Below are positions 34,418-44,309 of a stretch of 64,000 nt of DNA, piece by piece; positions within the stretch are counted from its first letter, which is position 1, and every line of letters starts with the position of its first letter. The position numbers and the translations under genes are program-made. The DNA is from Chloroflexota bacterium (GTDB taxonomy: Bacteria > Chloroflexota > Anaerolineae > B4-G1 > SLSP01). The notes under the pieces were generated by a model. The model ran no database searches, had not been told where the DNA came from, and saw only the letters and a list, made by a program, of their open reading frames with translations. The stretch covers positions 62,001 through 126,000 of the forward strand of contig JAIOAX010000010.1 of assembly GCA_019873645.1 (NCBI GenBank), given 5' to 3'.

Positions 34418-37400
34418 TTACTGTTTCAGCACCAGTGGCAAATAGACGCGGTTGCCGATGAAAATGGTGACGGTCTGGCTGCCGCTCTGCCCGTCGCTGT
34501 CAGTGGCTGTCAGGGTGATATGATGCTGGCCAAACGAAAGGGTATCCAGGGCAAAGAACTCGCCCGTGCCCAGAGCGCCATCGCGATCAGAGGTCCAGGC
34601 CAGTTGACTGCCGCTCAATGGGCCGTCTTCGAGATCGGTGGTCATACCGCGGAATTCGACAGGGGCGCCGGGTGGACTGAACATGCCATCATAAGGCGAC
34701 ATGATGATGGCCAGCGGCGCATTGCCGGCAACGGTAAATGTCGCATCCGACACATCCTCCGCTGAGTGGAAGCCGTCCATCGCCACAACGCGCATCAGCC
34801 CTTGCGATCCGCCCGGCAAGGCCGCAGTGATGGTAAAGACGTTACCAGTCATCTCCGCCGCCAGCGATTGCCAGTGGATGCCATGATCTGGGCTATAAAG
34901 CACGTCAAAGGCCAACAGATCGCCATCGGGGTCAGAGGCGGTCCATGCCACCACACTGCCGATGCCCACCGTCCCACCGCCATTGGGCGATAGCAGTGTG
35001 ACCGTCGGTGGATTGGCGCTGGCGACGCGCTCGGCCAACACGGTTGCATCTTGCCGGACTTGTAAGCGCACAGCGCCTGGAGCCATCGGCACCAATTCTG
35101 AGAAAGGTTGGATGTTGACATCATCGTCATACGCGTGCAGTGTGATTTCGTTTGTGGAAAGCACAGTACCACTTCCGTCCAATTGCACGAGGGTATAGGT
35201 AACGGGTTCCGCCGCCTCCAGGGCTAACCCATTCCAATAGCCTATCTTTTGGGCTTGATATTGCAATGTTTTGGTAGGCGGATTGGTTATACGCACGACG
35301 CTCCCCAAGCGGGCCGTATTGTCGGTCAGGGTGATGATGCCGCTGGCGACAAGGTACTCAGAGGCGGTGTAAAGCGCCTCTAATGCCGTGGGGTCAGCAT
35401 AGGTGATGGGGTTAGCGGCAATGGCTTCTTCCAGCTTTTCTTGTTCGCTCAAAGCCCAAAGATCGCAAGGGACGTTATATGCTCTCAACAGTTTACAATA
35501 CTCCCACGGAGAGACCCAGCGTGGATACAGGTAGCCCATCAAGGCAAAACCACGGTTAGGTTCGAGCGCATTTTCGTTGTTGCTGATGACGGTAGGCCAG
35601 GGCAGCCGCCAATCGCCGTGCAAAACGTCCAAGCCGTAGTAGCCGTAGGGATCGAAGGCTGCCAGGCGACAGTAAGGCGCCTGGGTTACATAGGGGATCA
35701 GCCAGGGGTAAGAAGTGTCAACAGCGCCGCCGCTGCTTTCAGTCCCGGCGCAATTCACATGCATTAAACCCTGGTTATGCCCCAATTCGTGGGCAAAGCT
35801 GTTGCCTCCTTTAATCAACCAGGGGGAGTTGGGTCGAGCTGAGTTATCCATCTTGACCCAGGCGTTTTTGCCGGGACGCCAGGCCTGTCCTGTTACCGTG
35901 CCACCTGCTGAGCTGTTGGTATTAACAGCAGGATGGACCATGCCCACCCAGTGGATCTTGCCGACAGCACCGCGCGGATCGCTGGTCCCGTCATCCCAAG
36001 CGTTCACCCTGATCAACATACAACTCCGGCCAAGGCTGGTGCTTGCATCCCAAAAAGGACAATACCACATAGGCCCCATAGGATCGTTGTCGTACCATAC
36101 CCGGACACGCGAAATGGGAAGATAGCGCGCCAGGTTCCCTACGATGGCCCCAAAAGTAGGATCGTTGTAATAATAAGTCCCTCCTTCCAACCGGAGCGGG
36201 CGCACCACCACGTTGAGAGTATTGGCCGGGTAAAAGGTGACGGTCTTCTCCCAGGTATTGTTCGCATAGTTGCTCTCGACGACAGCGTGATCATAATTGA
36301 CCTCCAGGCGGAAGGTGACCGTGCCGGATTGCCATTCGGGCCAGATGTAGAAAAAGAAAGCGTCGCGCACGTTCAGACGGTTGGCCCCGGCGACATGCAC
36401 AGGGATCGGCGGCCACATAGCCTCCACTGGCGAATGGGGCAGGTTGACGCCGTTGCGCGAGGCATACAGCCGGGCATGGACGTTGGGCAGGTCGTACAGC
36501 GTGGTACGCGCATAGCCGCGGGCGCGGGTCACACGGTTGGCGACCAGCGGCATATCGCTGTTGAGATTCTGGATGCCCTGGGTGATTTCCAGCCCGTAGA
36601 TCGTGATATCCGGCCGCGTTGGCGCACTGACAGCGGTGACTTCACCATCTGTGTTATTTTGTGGGTTAGGGTCGAGCGCGGAAGAACCGACCTGAGCCTG
36701 GTTATAAAGCTCACCACTCGTCAACGTGGGTCTGACGACGATGCGGATGATGGCTTCGTCACCCTTGGCCAGCGTGCCCACGTCGCATGTCACCGCGCCG
36801 CTCGCATGGTTGCACTGCCCGGCCGGCGCGGCAGAGACAAAAGTTACTCCGGTGGGCAAGGTATCGGTCAGCCTGACGCTTGCCGCCGAGTTGGGACCGG
36901 CGTTGCTGATCGTGAGGGTATACGTCAGGAGATTTCCACTCGTCACCGGATCGGGCGTGTCGGTCTTGACAACTGCCAGGTCGGCCCGGGAGATGACCGT
37001 AGTGCTGGCGGTCGTGGTGTTGTTTGTGGTGTCGGAATCTGAGATGTCAGAACCGACCGTCACCGTATTGACGATGGTGCCGCCGCCCTTGGGTGAAACG
37101 ACGATGACGATGGTGGCGTCGGCCTTGCTGGCCAACTCTCCCACGGCGCAGGTCACGGTTTGGTCTACCAGTGTACAGTAGGCCGGGTACGTGAGCGCGT
37201 TGACGCCTAACGGCAAGGTATCGTTCACAACGACGTTTGGCGCATTATAGGGGCCATCATTGTTGACGACGATGGTATAGGTCAGTGGGGCACCGGCCAT
37301 CACCGGATCAGGCGTATCGCTCTTGGTGACCGCAAGGTCGGCCCAGATGGTCGCCGGATTGACGGTGGTGGGTATGCTGTCCGTGTTGTTGCCAAGTTTG

Positions 37401-38446
37401 CCATCTGCGGATTTGGCCGTCACGATGGCGGTGTTGGTGATCGTGCCCCCACTGGAGGGTGGGATGACGACGATGTAAACCGTCGTATTCCAGCCCTGGT
37501 CCAGGTCGCCCAGGTCGCAGGTGACAGTGCCGTATGCCTCGGTGCAGCGTTCGTCAGACATATCCGGTATATAGGTCACCTCGGCGGGCAGCGTGTCGGT
37601 GAGCTTGATGGCAAAGGCTGTGTCGGGACCGGCGCCATTGTCAACCACCAGAGTATAGGTCAACAACCCACCTCCGGTAACGGGATCGGGATCGTCGTAC
37701 TTGGTGAGAGAAAGGTCGGCGCTGGGACAGGGCGCAGCCGAAAACTGGACCGTCTGCCAGGTCTGGGGCTGATCAAAGTACTGGTTACTGGGCCAGCCAT
37801 AGTCGTTGCCGGTATACTCGACCCAGTGATGGTACACGGCCATGCCAAAAGGCACGTTACAGATGCCGCCGGTAAGGGTAATGGGGATTTTGTACTCGGC
37901 CACATCATGGTCGCCATGATTGACCACGGCGGTCCAATCATCCAGAACAGTGCTCGTGTAGCCATTCGACACGCCCGTGCCGACCCAACTGCTCTCCGTG
38001 CCGGTGATGATGTCAACGCGCAAAGAATAATCATCGCCTTCGGCCCATTTTTCTCGACCGTTGTCGGCATCCAGATAGACGCTGGCAAACCGTTCAGCCT
38101 TTGTGCCCAGAACGCCCTCCATGCACACAAACAGATTCATCGCATCTTGTTTTAGATAGACGGTGCCACTGATGGTCTCTTCGTCGAACTGAAAAGCGAG
38201 GGCTTTGCTGTACTCTGTACCGACGTCACAGACGCCATCCATCGTCACAGCATTGCTATCTTGGGGGATGGTGATAACGTCTTGCGGTCGGTCCGGCACA
38301 GCCGGTGCGCCCTCATCGGGAATCGGAAAGGCTCCGGTTCTGCCGGTCGCTCCGGCGGTGAACACCGCCAGCAGCGCAATGAGCGCCAGGCTCAGCCCGA
38401 CGACCCACGCCAGTCTCCGAAACGGAATAGGAGATAACGAGTCCAT
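34418..38446 (-). CDS. DUF11 surface protein with metzincin protease domain
   Basis: 1342 residues. Signal peptide/anchor at about 11-33 (WVVGLSLALIALLAVFTAGA), then a DOMON/CBM9-like beta domain (about 55-240), three DUF11 repeats beginning ADLSLTK, ADLAVTK and ADLAVVK (about 245-620), a CARDB-like segment, and a zinc-metalloprotease region. The HELGHNQGLMH motif (first His about residue 886) has the three metzincin histidine ligands and the GFALMGY segment downstream may supply the Met-turn. A C-terminal Ig-like domain (NPPTVTLLSPNGG) and cadherin-like region follow; it ends NRVYLPLVLKQ. Presumably an exported peptidase. AAGGAGA precedes the ATG; last gene of its operon. Confidence 0.88.
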   Translation of the reverse strand: MDSLSPIPFRRLAWVVGLSLALIALLAVFTAGATGRTGAFPIPDEGAPAVPDRPQDVITIPQDSNAVTMDGVCDVGTEYSKALAFQFDEETISGTVYLKQDAMNLFVCMEGVLGTKAERFASVYLDADNGREKWAEGDDYSLRVDIITGTESSWVGTGVSNGYTSTVLDDWTAVVNHGDHDVAEYKIPITLTGGICNVPFGMAVYHHWVEYTGNDYGWPSNQYFDQPQTWQTVQFSAAPCPSADLSLTKYDDPDPVTGGGLLTYTLVVDNGAGPDTAFAIKLTDTLPAEVTYIPDMSDERCTEAYGTVTCDLGDLDQGWNTTVYIVVIPPSSGGTITNTAIVTAKSADGKLGNNTDSIPTTVNPATIWADLAVTKSDTPDPVMAGAPLTYTIVVNNDGPYNAPNVVVNDTLPLGVNALTYPAYCTLVDQTVTCAVGELASKADATIVIVVSPKGGGTIVNTVTVGSDISDSDTTNNTTTASTTVISRADLAVVKTDTPDPVTSGNLLTYTLTISNAGPNSAASVRLTDTLPTGVTFVSAAPAGQCNHASGAVTCDVGTLAKGDEAIIRIVVRPTLTSGELYNQAQVGSSALDPNPQNNTDGEVTAVSAPTRPDITIYGLEITQGIQNLNSDMPLVANRVTRARGYARTTLYDLPNVHARLYASRNGVNLPHSPVEAMWPPIPVHVAGANRLNVRDAFFFYIWPEWQSGTVTFRLEVNYDHAVVESNYANNTWEKTVTFYPANTLNVVVRPLRLEGGTYYYNDPTFGAIVGNLARYLPISRVRVWYDNDPMGPMWYCPFWDASTSLGRSCMLIRVNAWDDGTSDPRGAVGKIHWVGMVHPAVNTNSSAGGTVTGQAWRPGKNAWVKMDNSARPNSPWLIKGGNSFAHELGHNQGLMHVNCAGTESSGGAVDTSYPWLIPYVTQAPYCRLAAFDPYGYYGLDVLHGDWRLPWPTVISNNENALEPNRGFALMGYLYPRWVSPWEYCKLLRAYNVPCDLWALSEQEKLEEAIAANPITYADPTALEALYTASEYLVASGIITLTDNTARLGSVVRITNPPTKTLQYQAQKIGYWNGLALEAAEPVTYTLVQLDGSGTVLSTNEITLHAYDDDVNIQPFSELVPMAPGAVRLQVRQDATVLAERVASANPPTVTLLSPNGGGTVGIGSVVAWTASDPDGDLLAFDVLYSPDHGIHWQSLAAEMTGNVFTITAALPGGSQGLMRVVAMDGFHSAEDVSDATFTVAGNAPLAIIMSPYDGMFSPPGAPVEFRGMTTDLEDGPLSGSQLAWTSDRDGALGTGEFFALDTLSFGQHHITLTATDSDGQSGSQTVTIFIGNRVYLPLVLKQ

Positions 38447-38467
38447 AGTATGTTCTCCTTTCTTTGA

Positions 38468-40399
38468 TCACTTCAAAACGAGGGGCAAAAAGACTTCATA
38501 GACTGTCACTGGACTCATTTCTGAGGTGCTGCCGGTGAAAAAGCAGGGTGATTCGCACGCCATCATAGTGATATTTGCTGGGGTCAGCCCGCTGCTCAGC
38601 GTGGCGTTCCAGTTGCCTGAGGCGTCGGCGGTCACCTCCTGGGCATACTCTCCCCCGCCTCCCACTGCCGCCGGATTGCCAATGGCCCGGTAGATGAACA
38701 CGGTGCAATTGTTGCAGGCCGTGCCCGAGACGGCACTGCCGCTGCCGCCGGTGATAACGGGGTAATTGAGCAACCCATTAGGGCCGCTGTCGCTGTCGCC
38801 GGGGTCGTTGGGTGTGGGGCCATCGTTACCCAGGTCAACCGGCAGGCCGCCATTACTGCGGATTATGCCTTGTGGTCTGATGCTGTTGCCGGTGGCCGAG
38901 TTGCCCACCACTGCCACGCCAGCCCCACCATTGTAAGCGATTACGGTTGCGAATACACTGGTGTCGGTAGCGTTGTTGAGCATGACACCCTGCAGCCCAT
39001 TGCCAAGGGCGGCCAAGCGATCACTTGCTACCCCGATATAAGTGGCTTGACCGATAAAGGTTCCACCGGCATCCTCGATGTAAATCCCCTCGCGCGTATT
39101 GCCAGAGATAATTTGGTAGACGCCTGCTTGGGAAGTGCCAATAAAGTTGTTGGTGCTACTGCTGTCGGACACAGCCACGCCGGCCGCACTATTGGGGACC
39201 GCGGCGGTGCCGGCCATGTTTGTGCCGATATAGTTGTTCTCCAATACATTATCGTGCGCGCCGGTATCAAGGCGAACGCCGCAGTAGGTATTGCCGCTGA
39301 TCCAGTTGCGGCCCACATCGGTGCCAATGTGATTGTATGCAGCGCCATCGCTGACGAGCACGCCATCGAAACTGTTGGGCAGGGCCACGTTGCCAGTGAT
39401 GTCCAGGCCAATCCGATTGCCGGTCAACACTGCCGCGCTAGAGCTTTGTAGCCAAACGCCCCACTCGTTGTTGCCAGAAATCTGATTGTTATAGATGGTG
39501 GTGCTGATGGCTTGCGTATCTACGATGCCGGACAGGCCATTCCCCATGTCATGCGCGCCATCGGTGCCGATTTTGTTGGTCTGGATGATGGTTTCTGAAA
39601 TCTGTCCACCTGTGCCGCCGTTCAACCAGACGCCGCTGTTGCCGTTGCAGACGATCTGGTTGGCATTGATGTTCGTGTTGTCGGCTCCGTTGGCAATCGC
39701 GATGCCTTCCCAGCGGTTGCCATCGCCCGGGCAGGTGGTTTGGCTCCAGTTGGCGCCTCCAATCACGCTGTGGGCGACGGTGTTATGATGGCCGCCGCCG
39801 CCCAGGTCACCAGAGATCAAGACGCCGTTGTGTTCAAAGCCAAATATCCTGAGATAATCAAGCGTGTTGTAGCTGGCCATCCCGTTGGCGCTAGAGTCGT
39901 AGATGCGAACGCCATGGCCGTAGTTGGGGTCGGGGTTGCGCGTATCGGGCCAGCCGCGCAGCATCAGATGGCGGATCGTGTTGTTATTGCCCTGGATTTC
40001 GAACAGGTTGTTGTTGGCGCTCAACCCGCCGGCGTCAATGATGATGTCGCCGCCGCTGGTCGAGCCATCAATGACAATGTTGTCGCCGCTGATGCTCAGC
40101 CCCCCCAAGCCTGCGTCTGGCGAATTGAGGTAAATCGTCAGACCGGCCAGGGCGGTGGAAAAATTGATACTTTTGTTGCCGGCGGCGGCGTTGGCTTCGA
40201 CGATAGCCTCTCGCAGTCCGCAACCCTCGACCACACTGTTGTAACAACTGCCGTCGGGGGCGCCGGGGGAGTAATCGAGATTGGTCGTCACGGTAAAAGT
40301 AGCATCGGCCGGGGCGGCCTGCGAAGGAGTGATCGTCGGCCCCGTCAACGTCAACATCAGCGCTACGACGAGAAATAGATACAGGATTTTGGTGTTCAT
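38468..40399 (-). CDS. CSLREA-type beta-helix surface protein
   Basis: 643 residues: signal peptide (ILYLFLVVALMLTLTGPTI), a CSLREA-like N-terminal motif (GCGLREAIVEANA), then right-handed parallel beta-helix repeats rich in NxI/N-G turns (HNTVAHSVIGG, NNFIGTSQAG) over about 90-540, a small Ig-like domain (SGTACNNCTVFIYRA), and the tail YEVFLPLVLK. Beta-helix proteins of this type are exported and may bind or degrade polysaccharide; no catalytic residues are certain. The ATG follows TAGGAGGGG and overlaps the stop of the small gene upstream (ATGA). The metzincin gene starts 21 bp downstream. Confidence 0.88.
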   Translation of the reverse strand: MNTKILYLFLVVALMLTLTGPTITPSQAAPADATFTVTTNLDYSPGAPDGSCYNSVVEGCGLREAIVEANAAAGNKSINFSTALAGLTIYLNSPDAGLGGLSISGDNIVIDGSTSGGDIIIDAGGLSANNNLFEIQGNNNTIRHLMLRGWPDTRNPDPNYGHGVRIYDSSANGMASYNTLDYLRIFGFEHNGVLISGDLGGGGHHNTVAHSVIGGANWSQTTCPGDGNRWEGIAIANGADNTNINANQIVCNGNSGVWLNGGTGGQISETIIQTNKIGTDGAHDMGNGLSGIVDTQAISTTIYNNQISGNNEWGVWLQSSSAAVLTGNRIGLDITGNVALPNSFDGVLVSDGAAYNHIGTDVGRNWISGNTYCGVRLDTGAHDNVLENNYIGTNMAGTAAVPNSAAGVAVSDSSSTNNFIGTSQAGVYQIISGNTREGIYIEDAGGTFIGQATYIGVASDRLAALGNGLQGVMLNNATDTSVFATVIAYNGGAGVAVVGNSATGNSIRPQGIIRSNGGLPVDLGNDGPTPNDPGDSDSGPNGLLNYPVITGGSGSAVSGTACNNCTVFIYRAIGNPAAVGGGGEYAQEVTADASGNWNATLSSGLTPANITMMACESPCFFTGSTSEMSPVTVYEVFLPLVLK

Positions 40400-40644
40400 T
40401 TGTTTTCCCCTCCTAAAAGTTTATCAGATTCAGATATAGATATGTCATCAAGTGCGGCAGTGATGATCTCGCTCACTTGCGATAGCCCGCGAAAGTAATG
40501 TTTCTTGCCCGTCCCCAGCAGCTCGATTGAGCCACGCCACTCGCTCCGGCCCTCGCCCAAGTCCTCCTGCCACACCCGCACGGTGAACGACCGCGAGTGG
40601 GACAAACGTGAAGGAACTTGGGAAATGGCTGACGACTCAGACAT
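40396..40644 (-). CDS. Small conserved-type protein leading surface operon
   Basis: 82 residues from ATG 40644 (GAGGAAG upstream). Core: SRSFTVRVWQEDLGEG, SEWRGSIELLGTG, KKHYFRGLSQVSEIITAAL. I believe similar small 'VRVW...WRG...YFR' proteins occur in other Chloroflexota, but I cannot name a family. No signal peptide or membrane segment. Its stop overlaps the start of the beta-helix gene, which implies translational coupling and perhaps a regulatory or export-accessory role. Its 5' end abuts the hairpin array. Confidence 0.65.
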   Translation of the reverse strand: MSESSAISQVPSRLSHSRSFTVRVWQEDLGEGRSEWRGSIELLGTGKKHYFRGLSQVSEIITAALDDISISESDKLLGGENK

Positions 40645-40665
40645 TGACTTCCTCAAAAAAACAGC

Positions 40666-41155
40666 GTTGGTAGAGCAAACTGTCAGTTTGCCGCTCCCGC
40701 AAGCTGACAGCTTGCGCTACATTAACGTTGGTAGCGCAAACTGTTAGTTTGCCGCTCCTGCAAGCTGTTAGTTTGCCGCTCCCGCAAGCTGACAGCTTGC
40801 GCTACATTAACGTTGGTAGCGCAAACTGTTAGTTTGCCGCTCCCGCAAGCTGTTAGTTTGCCGCTCCCGCAAGCTGACAGCTTGCGCTACATTAACGTTG
40901 GTAGCGCAAACTGTTCGTTTGCCGCTCCCGCAAGCTGACAGCTTGTGCTACATTAACGTTGGTAGAGCAAACTGTCAGTTTGCTGCTCCCGCAAGCTGTT
41001 AGTTTGCCGCTCCCGCAAGCTGACAGCTTGCGCTACATTAACGTTGGTAGCGCAAACTGTTAGTTTGCCGCTCCCGCAAGCTGACAGCTTGCGCTACATT
41101 AACATTGGTAGAGCAAACTGTTAGTTTGCTGCTCCCGCAAGCTAACAGCTTGCGC
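40666..41155. repeat. Array of seven 61/85-bp units with alternating hairpins
   Basis: Units start at 40666, 40727, 40812, 40897, 40958, 41043 and 41104, spaced 61, 85, 85, 61, 85, 61 bp. The 61-bp unit carries two hairpins: GCAAACT-GTT-AGTTTGC and GCAAGCT-GAC-AGCTTGC, joined by CGCTCCC and GCTACATTAACGTTGGTA. The 85-bp units have an extra 24-bp half unit. The two hairpin types differ by paired (compensating) changes, so pairing is conserved. The array lies between the AfsR-like gene terminator and the surface operon, both on the minus strand, so it covers the operon's likely promoter or leader. Confidence 0.95.
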
Positions 41156-41237
41156 CACCACGCGCTCTGCGGTGGATGATAGCAGTGTAGCACAGACAGC
41201 GTTGCTAAAGCGTTGCGTGGAGCGTTGCATGAGGAAC

Positions 41238-41273
41238 AAAAAAGCCGACCAGGCTCGAAAAACCCGGTCGGTC
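41238..41273 (-). terminator. Terminator of AfsR-like gene
   Basis: GCCGACCAGG (41244-41253) pairs with CCCGGTCGGTC (41263-41273) with minor mismatch; on the minus strand it is followed by TTTTTTG. About 35 bases past the stop at 41308. Confidence 0.85.
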
Positions 41274-41307
41274 GCCTACCGGATTGCGTAGTCGTTGGAG
41301 GTGTATT

Positions 41308-44166
41308 TTACCTGGGGGACTCCTGCGTATAGGCGATCACTTCATCCAACGTTAGGGCCTGTCCGGCGGCCCATGCTGCGGCGAAGGCCGGTTCGCCCAG
41401 CGTAGCGCGCGTGGCCGCCATGTCGCGCTCAAGCTCAATACGTTCGATCGGCGCCAGGGGCGCTCCAATCGTTTCCCCCAGCCGTGCCACCGCGCCGAAT
41501 AGCCGCGCCGCGCGCTCCCATTGTTCTTCGGCCACGGCCAGGCAGGCAAACGCTTCCAGCAGGTAGAACAGGCCCCAGGAATTGTTCATTTCTTTCAGAA
41601 TCGTAGCGGCCCGGTTATAGCACGCGTGAGCCAGGGCATAGTTCCCCTCGAGGCGAGCCGCGTGCCCCAGGTAGTGCCGGGCGCGCGCTTCCAGATACCG
41701 GTCATCGGGATCACGGAACAACGTCAGGCTTTCTTCGAGGAGCGCACGCGCCTGGGTATAGTCCTGTTGCCGCAGCGCAATATAGCCCAGCTCGCTCAGA
41801 ATCCGCCCCACACCGCTCCGATCATCCAGTGCCCGGTAGAGCGCCAGGCTTTCCCGATAGAACGGCTCGGCCACGGCATAGTCTTGTTGGATGCCGAACA
41901 TAAATCCAAGCCGCCCCAGCGTATCGGCCATGCGCGGGCGGTTGTCCAATGTCTTGTCCAATGCCAGGCTCTGTTCGAAGAAGGCGCGCGCCGCCGCAAA
42001 GTCGCACTGATAATAGGCGACCTTGCCGGCCCCGCGCAGCGCCTTGGCCCGCAAATCCGGCGCTGCTGCATCCGACCGGGTCAGCAACGTTTCCAGCCAC
42101 CTGCGCTCTGCCGTCAACTGTCCCCGGAGTTCCCAAAAGTCGGTGAGGGCTGCGGCCAGCCGCAGGCCGAGCAAGGCATCCCCGTGTTCGTGGGTGCTCC
42201 ACTCCAGCGCGCCCCGCAGATTGCCATAGTCCTGCGTCAACCGGCCAAATGCGCCCGGTGGCAGCGTGCCGTGCAGATTCGCCTCCAACGCCTCGGCCAG
42301 GCGGCAGAAAAACTCCAGGTGCCGGTTGCGCACGCTGACCTCTTCGCCGGCTTCCGCCAACCGGACGCGGGCATACTGTCGCGTGATCTCATGCAAACGA
42401 AAGCGCATAACCTCGCCCGCCGGCTCTGCGCTCACGAGCGACTGGTCCACCAGGCCCGCCAGCCCGTTGAGCACCTGCACCGGCTCAAGTTCCGCGCCGC
42501 TGCCGACGAATTCGGCGGCCTCCAACGTAAAACTCCCCACAAAGACCGCCAAGCGGCGAAACAGCGCCCGTTCTGGGGGCGTCAACAGCGCATGGCTCCA
42601 ATCCAACGTCGCCCGCACCGTCTGGTGACGCGGTAAGGCGGTCGGGCGGCCCTGCGTCAACAGGTGCAAGGCGTCTTGCAGGTGAGCGGCGATCTGTTGC
42701 GCCGTCAGCAGTTTGATCCGCGCTGCGGCCAGCTCCAACGCCAGGGGGATGCCGTCCACCTGCTGGCAGATTTGCCCCACGGCTCGCACATTCTCGTCTG
42801 TGACCGCAAATGTGGGCAATACCGCCGCGGCGCGATCCGCAAAGACCTGCACACTGGCATATCGTCCGAGCACGGCTGCCAGGTCAGGGCTGCTATCCGG
42901 GCTTCCCGGCTGGGCGGCGGCAGTCCATTCCGCCATGTCCGGCGTGGACAAGGGGGGCACACGCCAGAGCACTTCGCCGGTGGCCCCCAGCGCCACGCGG
43001 CTGGTCGCCAGAATCACCACGTCCGGCGCAGCCGATAACAAAGTCTCCGCCAATGGCCGCACCGCCGCAACCAGGTGTTCGCAATTGTCCAGGAGCACCA
43101 GCAGACGCCTGGCGCGCAGCGACTCAGCCAATCGCGCCAGCAGTGGACGTTCGCCCTCCTCGCGCACGCCCAACACGGTCGCCACCGCCGACACCACCAG
43201 GGCCGGGTCGGTGAGCGCGCCCAGGTCCACGTGCCAGACGCCGTCGGCAAATGCATCCAACAACGTCTCCGCTACGGCGAGCGCCAGCCGCGTCTTGCCG
43301 ATCCCGCCCATGCCGGTCAGCGTCACTAGGCGCTGGGCCAGCACCAGGCGCCGCACCGCAGCGATCTCGCGCTCGCGGCCGATGATGCGCGTCAACTGGA
43401 CCGGCAGGTTATCCGAGCGCCGGGGTGGTGCATCCTCCTGCCTCTGGCGGGCCGTCGCGGCCTTCTTCAAGCCTTGCGTGTATGCCTCGCGGGTGATGAC
43501 GCTGGCCTCGATGTCCAGTTCGCGTTGCAACACCGTGACACAGGTGCGGTAGACCCGCGCCACGCCCGTCCGGTCGCCGCTCAAGGCATGCAGGTGGATC
43601 AGGGTCCGATAGGTGGCCTCGCGGAGTGGATCGAAGCGCAGCAACCGTTGGCCATACTGGATCGCTGCGCGATAGTTCTGCTCGCTTTCCAGGAGAGTGA
43701 TCAGCCGTTCCAGCGCCTCGGCGAACATCTGGCGCAGTCGCTCGCGTTCCGGCACGATCCAATCCTCGTAGCAATTGGGCAGCAGATCGTCGCCGTAAAG
43801 GTCTATGGCGGCTTGCAGTTGGTGAATTGAGTGAGCCTGGGCCAGGGCGCGCTCAAAATCGTCTACATCGAGGGTGAACGGCGCGTCAGCGCACCATTGC
43901 AGGGTTTGTCCATCGGCCAGCAAAAAACGCTCCGCTTCAGGCAATGCCTGATAGAGTTGATGAAATAGCTTGCGGAGATTGGTGCGCGCCTGGGCTTCGG
44001 AGGAATCGGGCCAGAACAGAAACGCCAGATAGCGCCGGGCCTGGGGAGCTTCGCGGTGTAGTACCAGATAGGCCAGCAGGGATTGCAAGCGCGGGGTGTT
44101 GACGCCGGTCACAGGCCGGTCATCATAGACCAGGCTGAATTCGCCCAGAAGTCGGATGCGCAGCAT
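41308..44166 (-). CDS. AfsR/SARP-family transcriptional regulator
   Basis: About 952 residues from ATG 44166 (MLRIRLLGEF). Domain order: N-terminal winged-helix plus BTAD (about 1-250: LQSLLAYLVLHREAPQARRYLAFLFWPDSSEAQARTNLRKLFHQL), NB-ARC/STAND NTPase with P-loop GMGGIGKTR (about 280-290) and LLVLLDNCEHL, and C-terminal TPR repeats (about 650-930). These proteins bind direct-repeat operators and act as ATP-dependent activators. It stands alone upstream of the surface operon on the same strand; a regulatory link is inferred from position only. Confidence 0.9.
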   Translation of the reverse strand: MLRIRLLGEFSLVYDDRPVTGVNTPRLQSLLAYLVLHREAPQARRYLAFLFWPDSSEAQARTNLRKLFHQLYQALPEAERFLLADGQTLQWCADAPFTLDVDDFERALAQAHSIHQLQAAIDLYGDDLLPNCYEDWIVPERERLRQMFAEALERLITLLESEQNYRAAIQYGQRLLRFDPLREATYRTLIHLHALSGDRTGVARVYRTCVTVLQRELDIEASVITREAYTQGLKKAATARQRQEDAPPRRSDNLPVQLTRIIGREREIAAVRRLVLAQRLVTLTGMGGIGKTRLALAVAETLLDAFADGVWHVDLGALTDPALVVSAVATVLGVREEGERPLLARLAESLRARRLLVLLDNCEHLVAAVRPLAETLLSAAPDVVILATSRVALGATGEVLWRVPPLSTPDMAEWTAAAQPGSPDSSPDLAAVLGRYASVQVFADRAAAVLPTFAVTDENVRAVGQICQQVDGIPLALELAAARIKLLTAQQIAAHLQDALHLLTQGRPTALPRHQTVRATLDWSHALLTPPERALFRRLAVFVGSFTLEAAEFVGSGAELEPVQVLNGLAGLVDQSLVSAEPAGEVMRFRLHEITRQYARVRLAEAGEEVSVRNRHLEFFCRLAEALEANLHGTLPPGAFGRLTQDYGNLRGALEWSTHEHGDALLGLRLAAALTDFWELRGQLTAERRWLETLLTRSDAAAPDLRAKALRGAGKVAYYQCDFAAARAFFEQSLALDKTLDNRPRMADTLGRLGFMFGIQQDYAVAEPFYRESLALYRALDDRSGVGRILSELGYIALRQQDYTQARALLEESLTLFRDPDDRYLEARARHYLGHAARLEGNYALAHACYNRAATILKEMNNSWGLFYLLEAFACLAVAEEQWERAARLFGAVARLGETIGAPLAPIERIELERDMAATRATLGEPAFAAAWAAGQALTLDEVIAYTQESPR

Positions 44167-44309
44167 AGACAAACCCGTCCCCGAAGTGTGCAACGATCAG
44201 ACATGATACAACTGACCGCGAAGAGACGCTTGCGTATGATCTACCAACGGTCATACATCAATTTCATTATAAGTTCAGTCGGCCAATTTGTCTATATTAT
44301 AGGAGTTAC

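Noticed and set aside
35933..37042. 369-codon plus-strand frame
   Set aside because: Antisense to the DUF11-metzincin gene; sequence is compositional and has no recognisable domain or start signal.
40666..41155. Repeat array looks like a CRISPR
   Set aside because: Units differ in length in a 61/85 pattern, have no unique spacers, repeats are themselves hairpin pairs, and no cas genes are present.
41521..42636. 371-codon plus-strand frame
   Set aside because: Antisense to the TPR part of the AfsR-like regulator.
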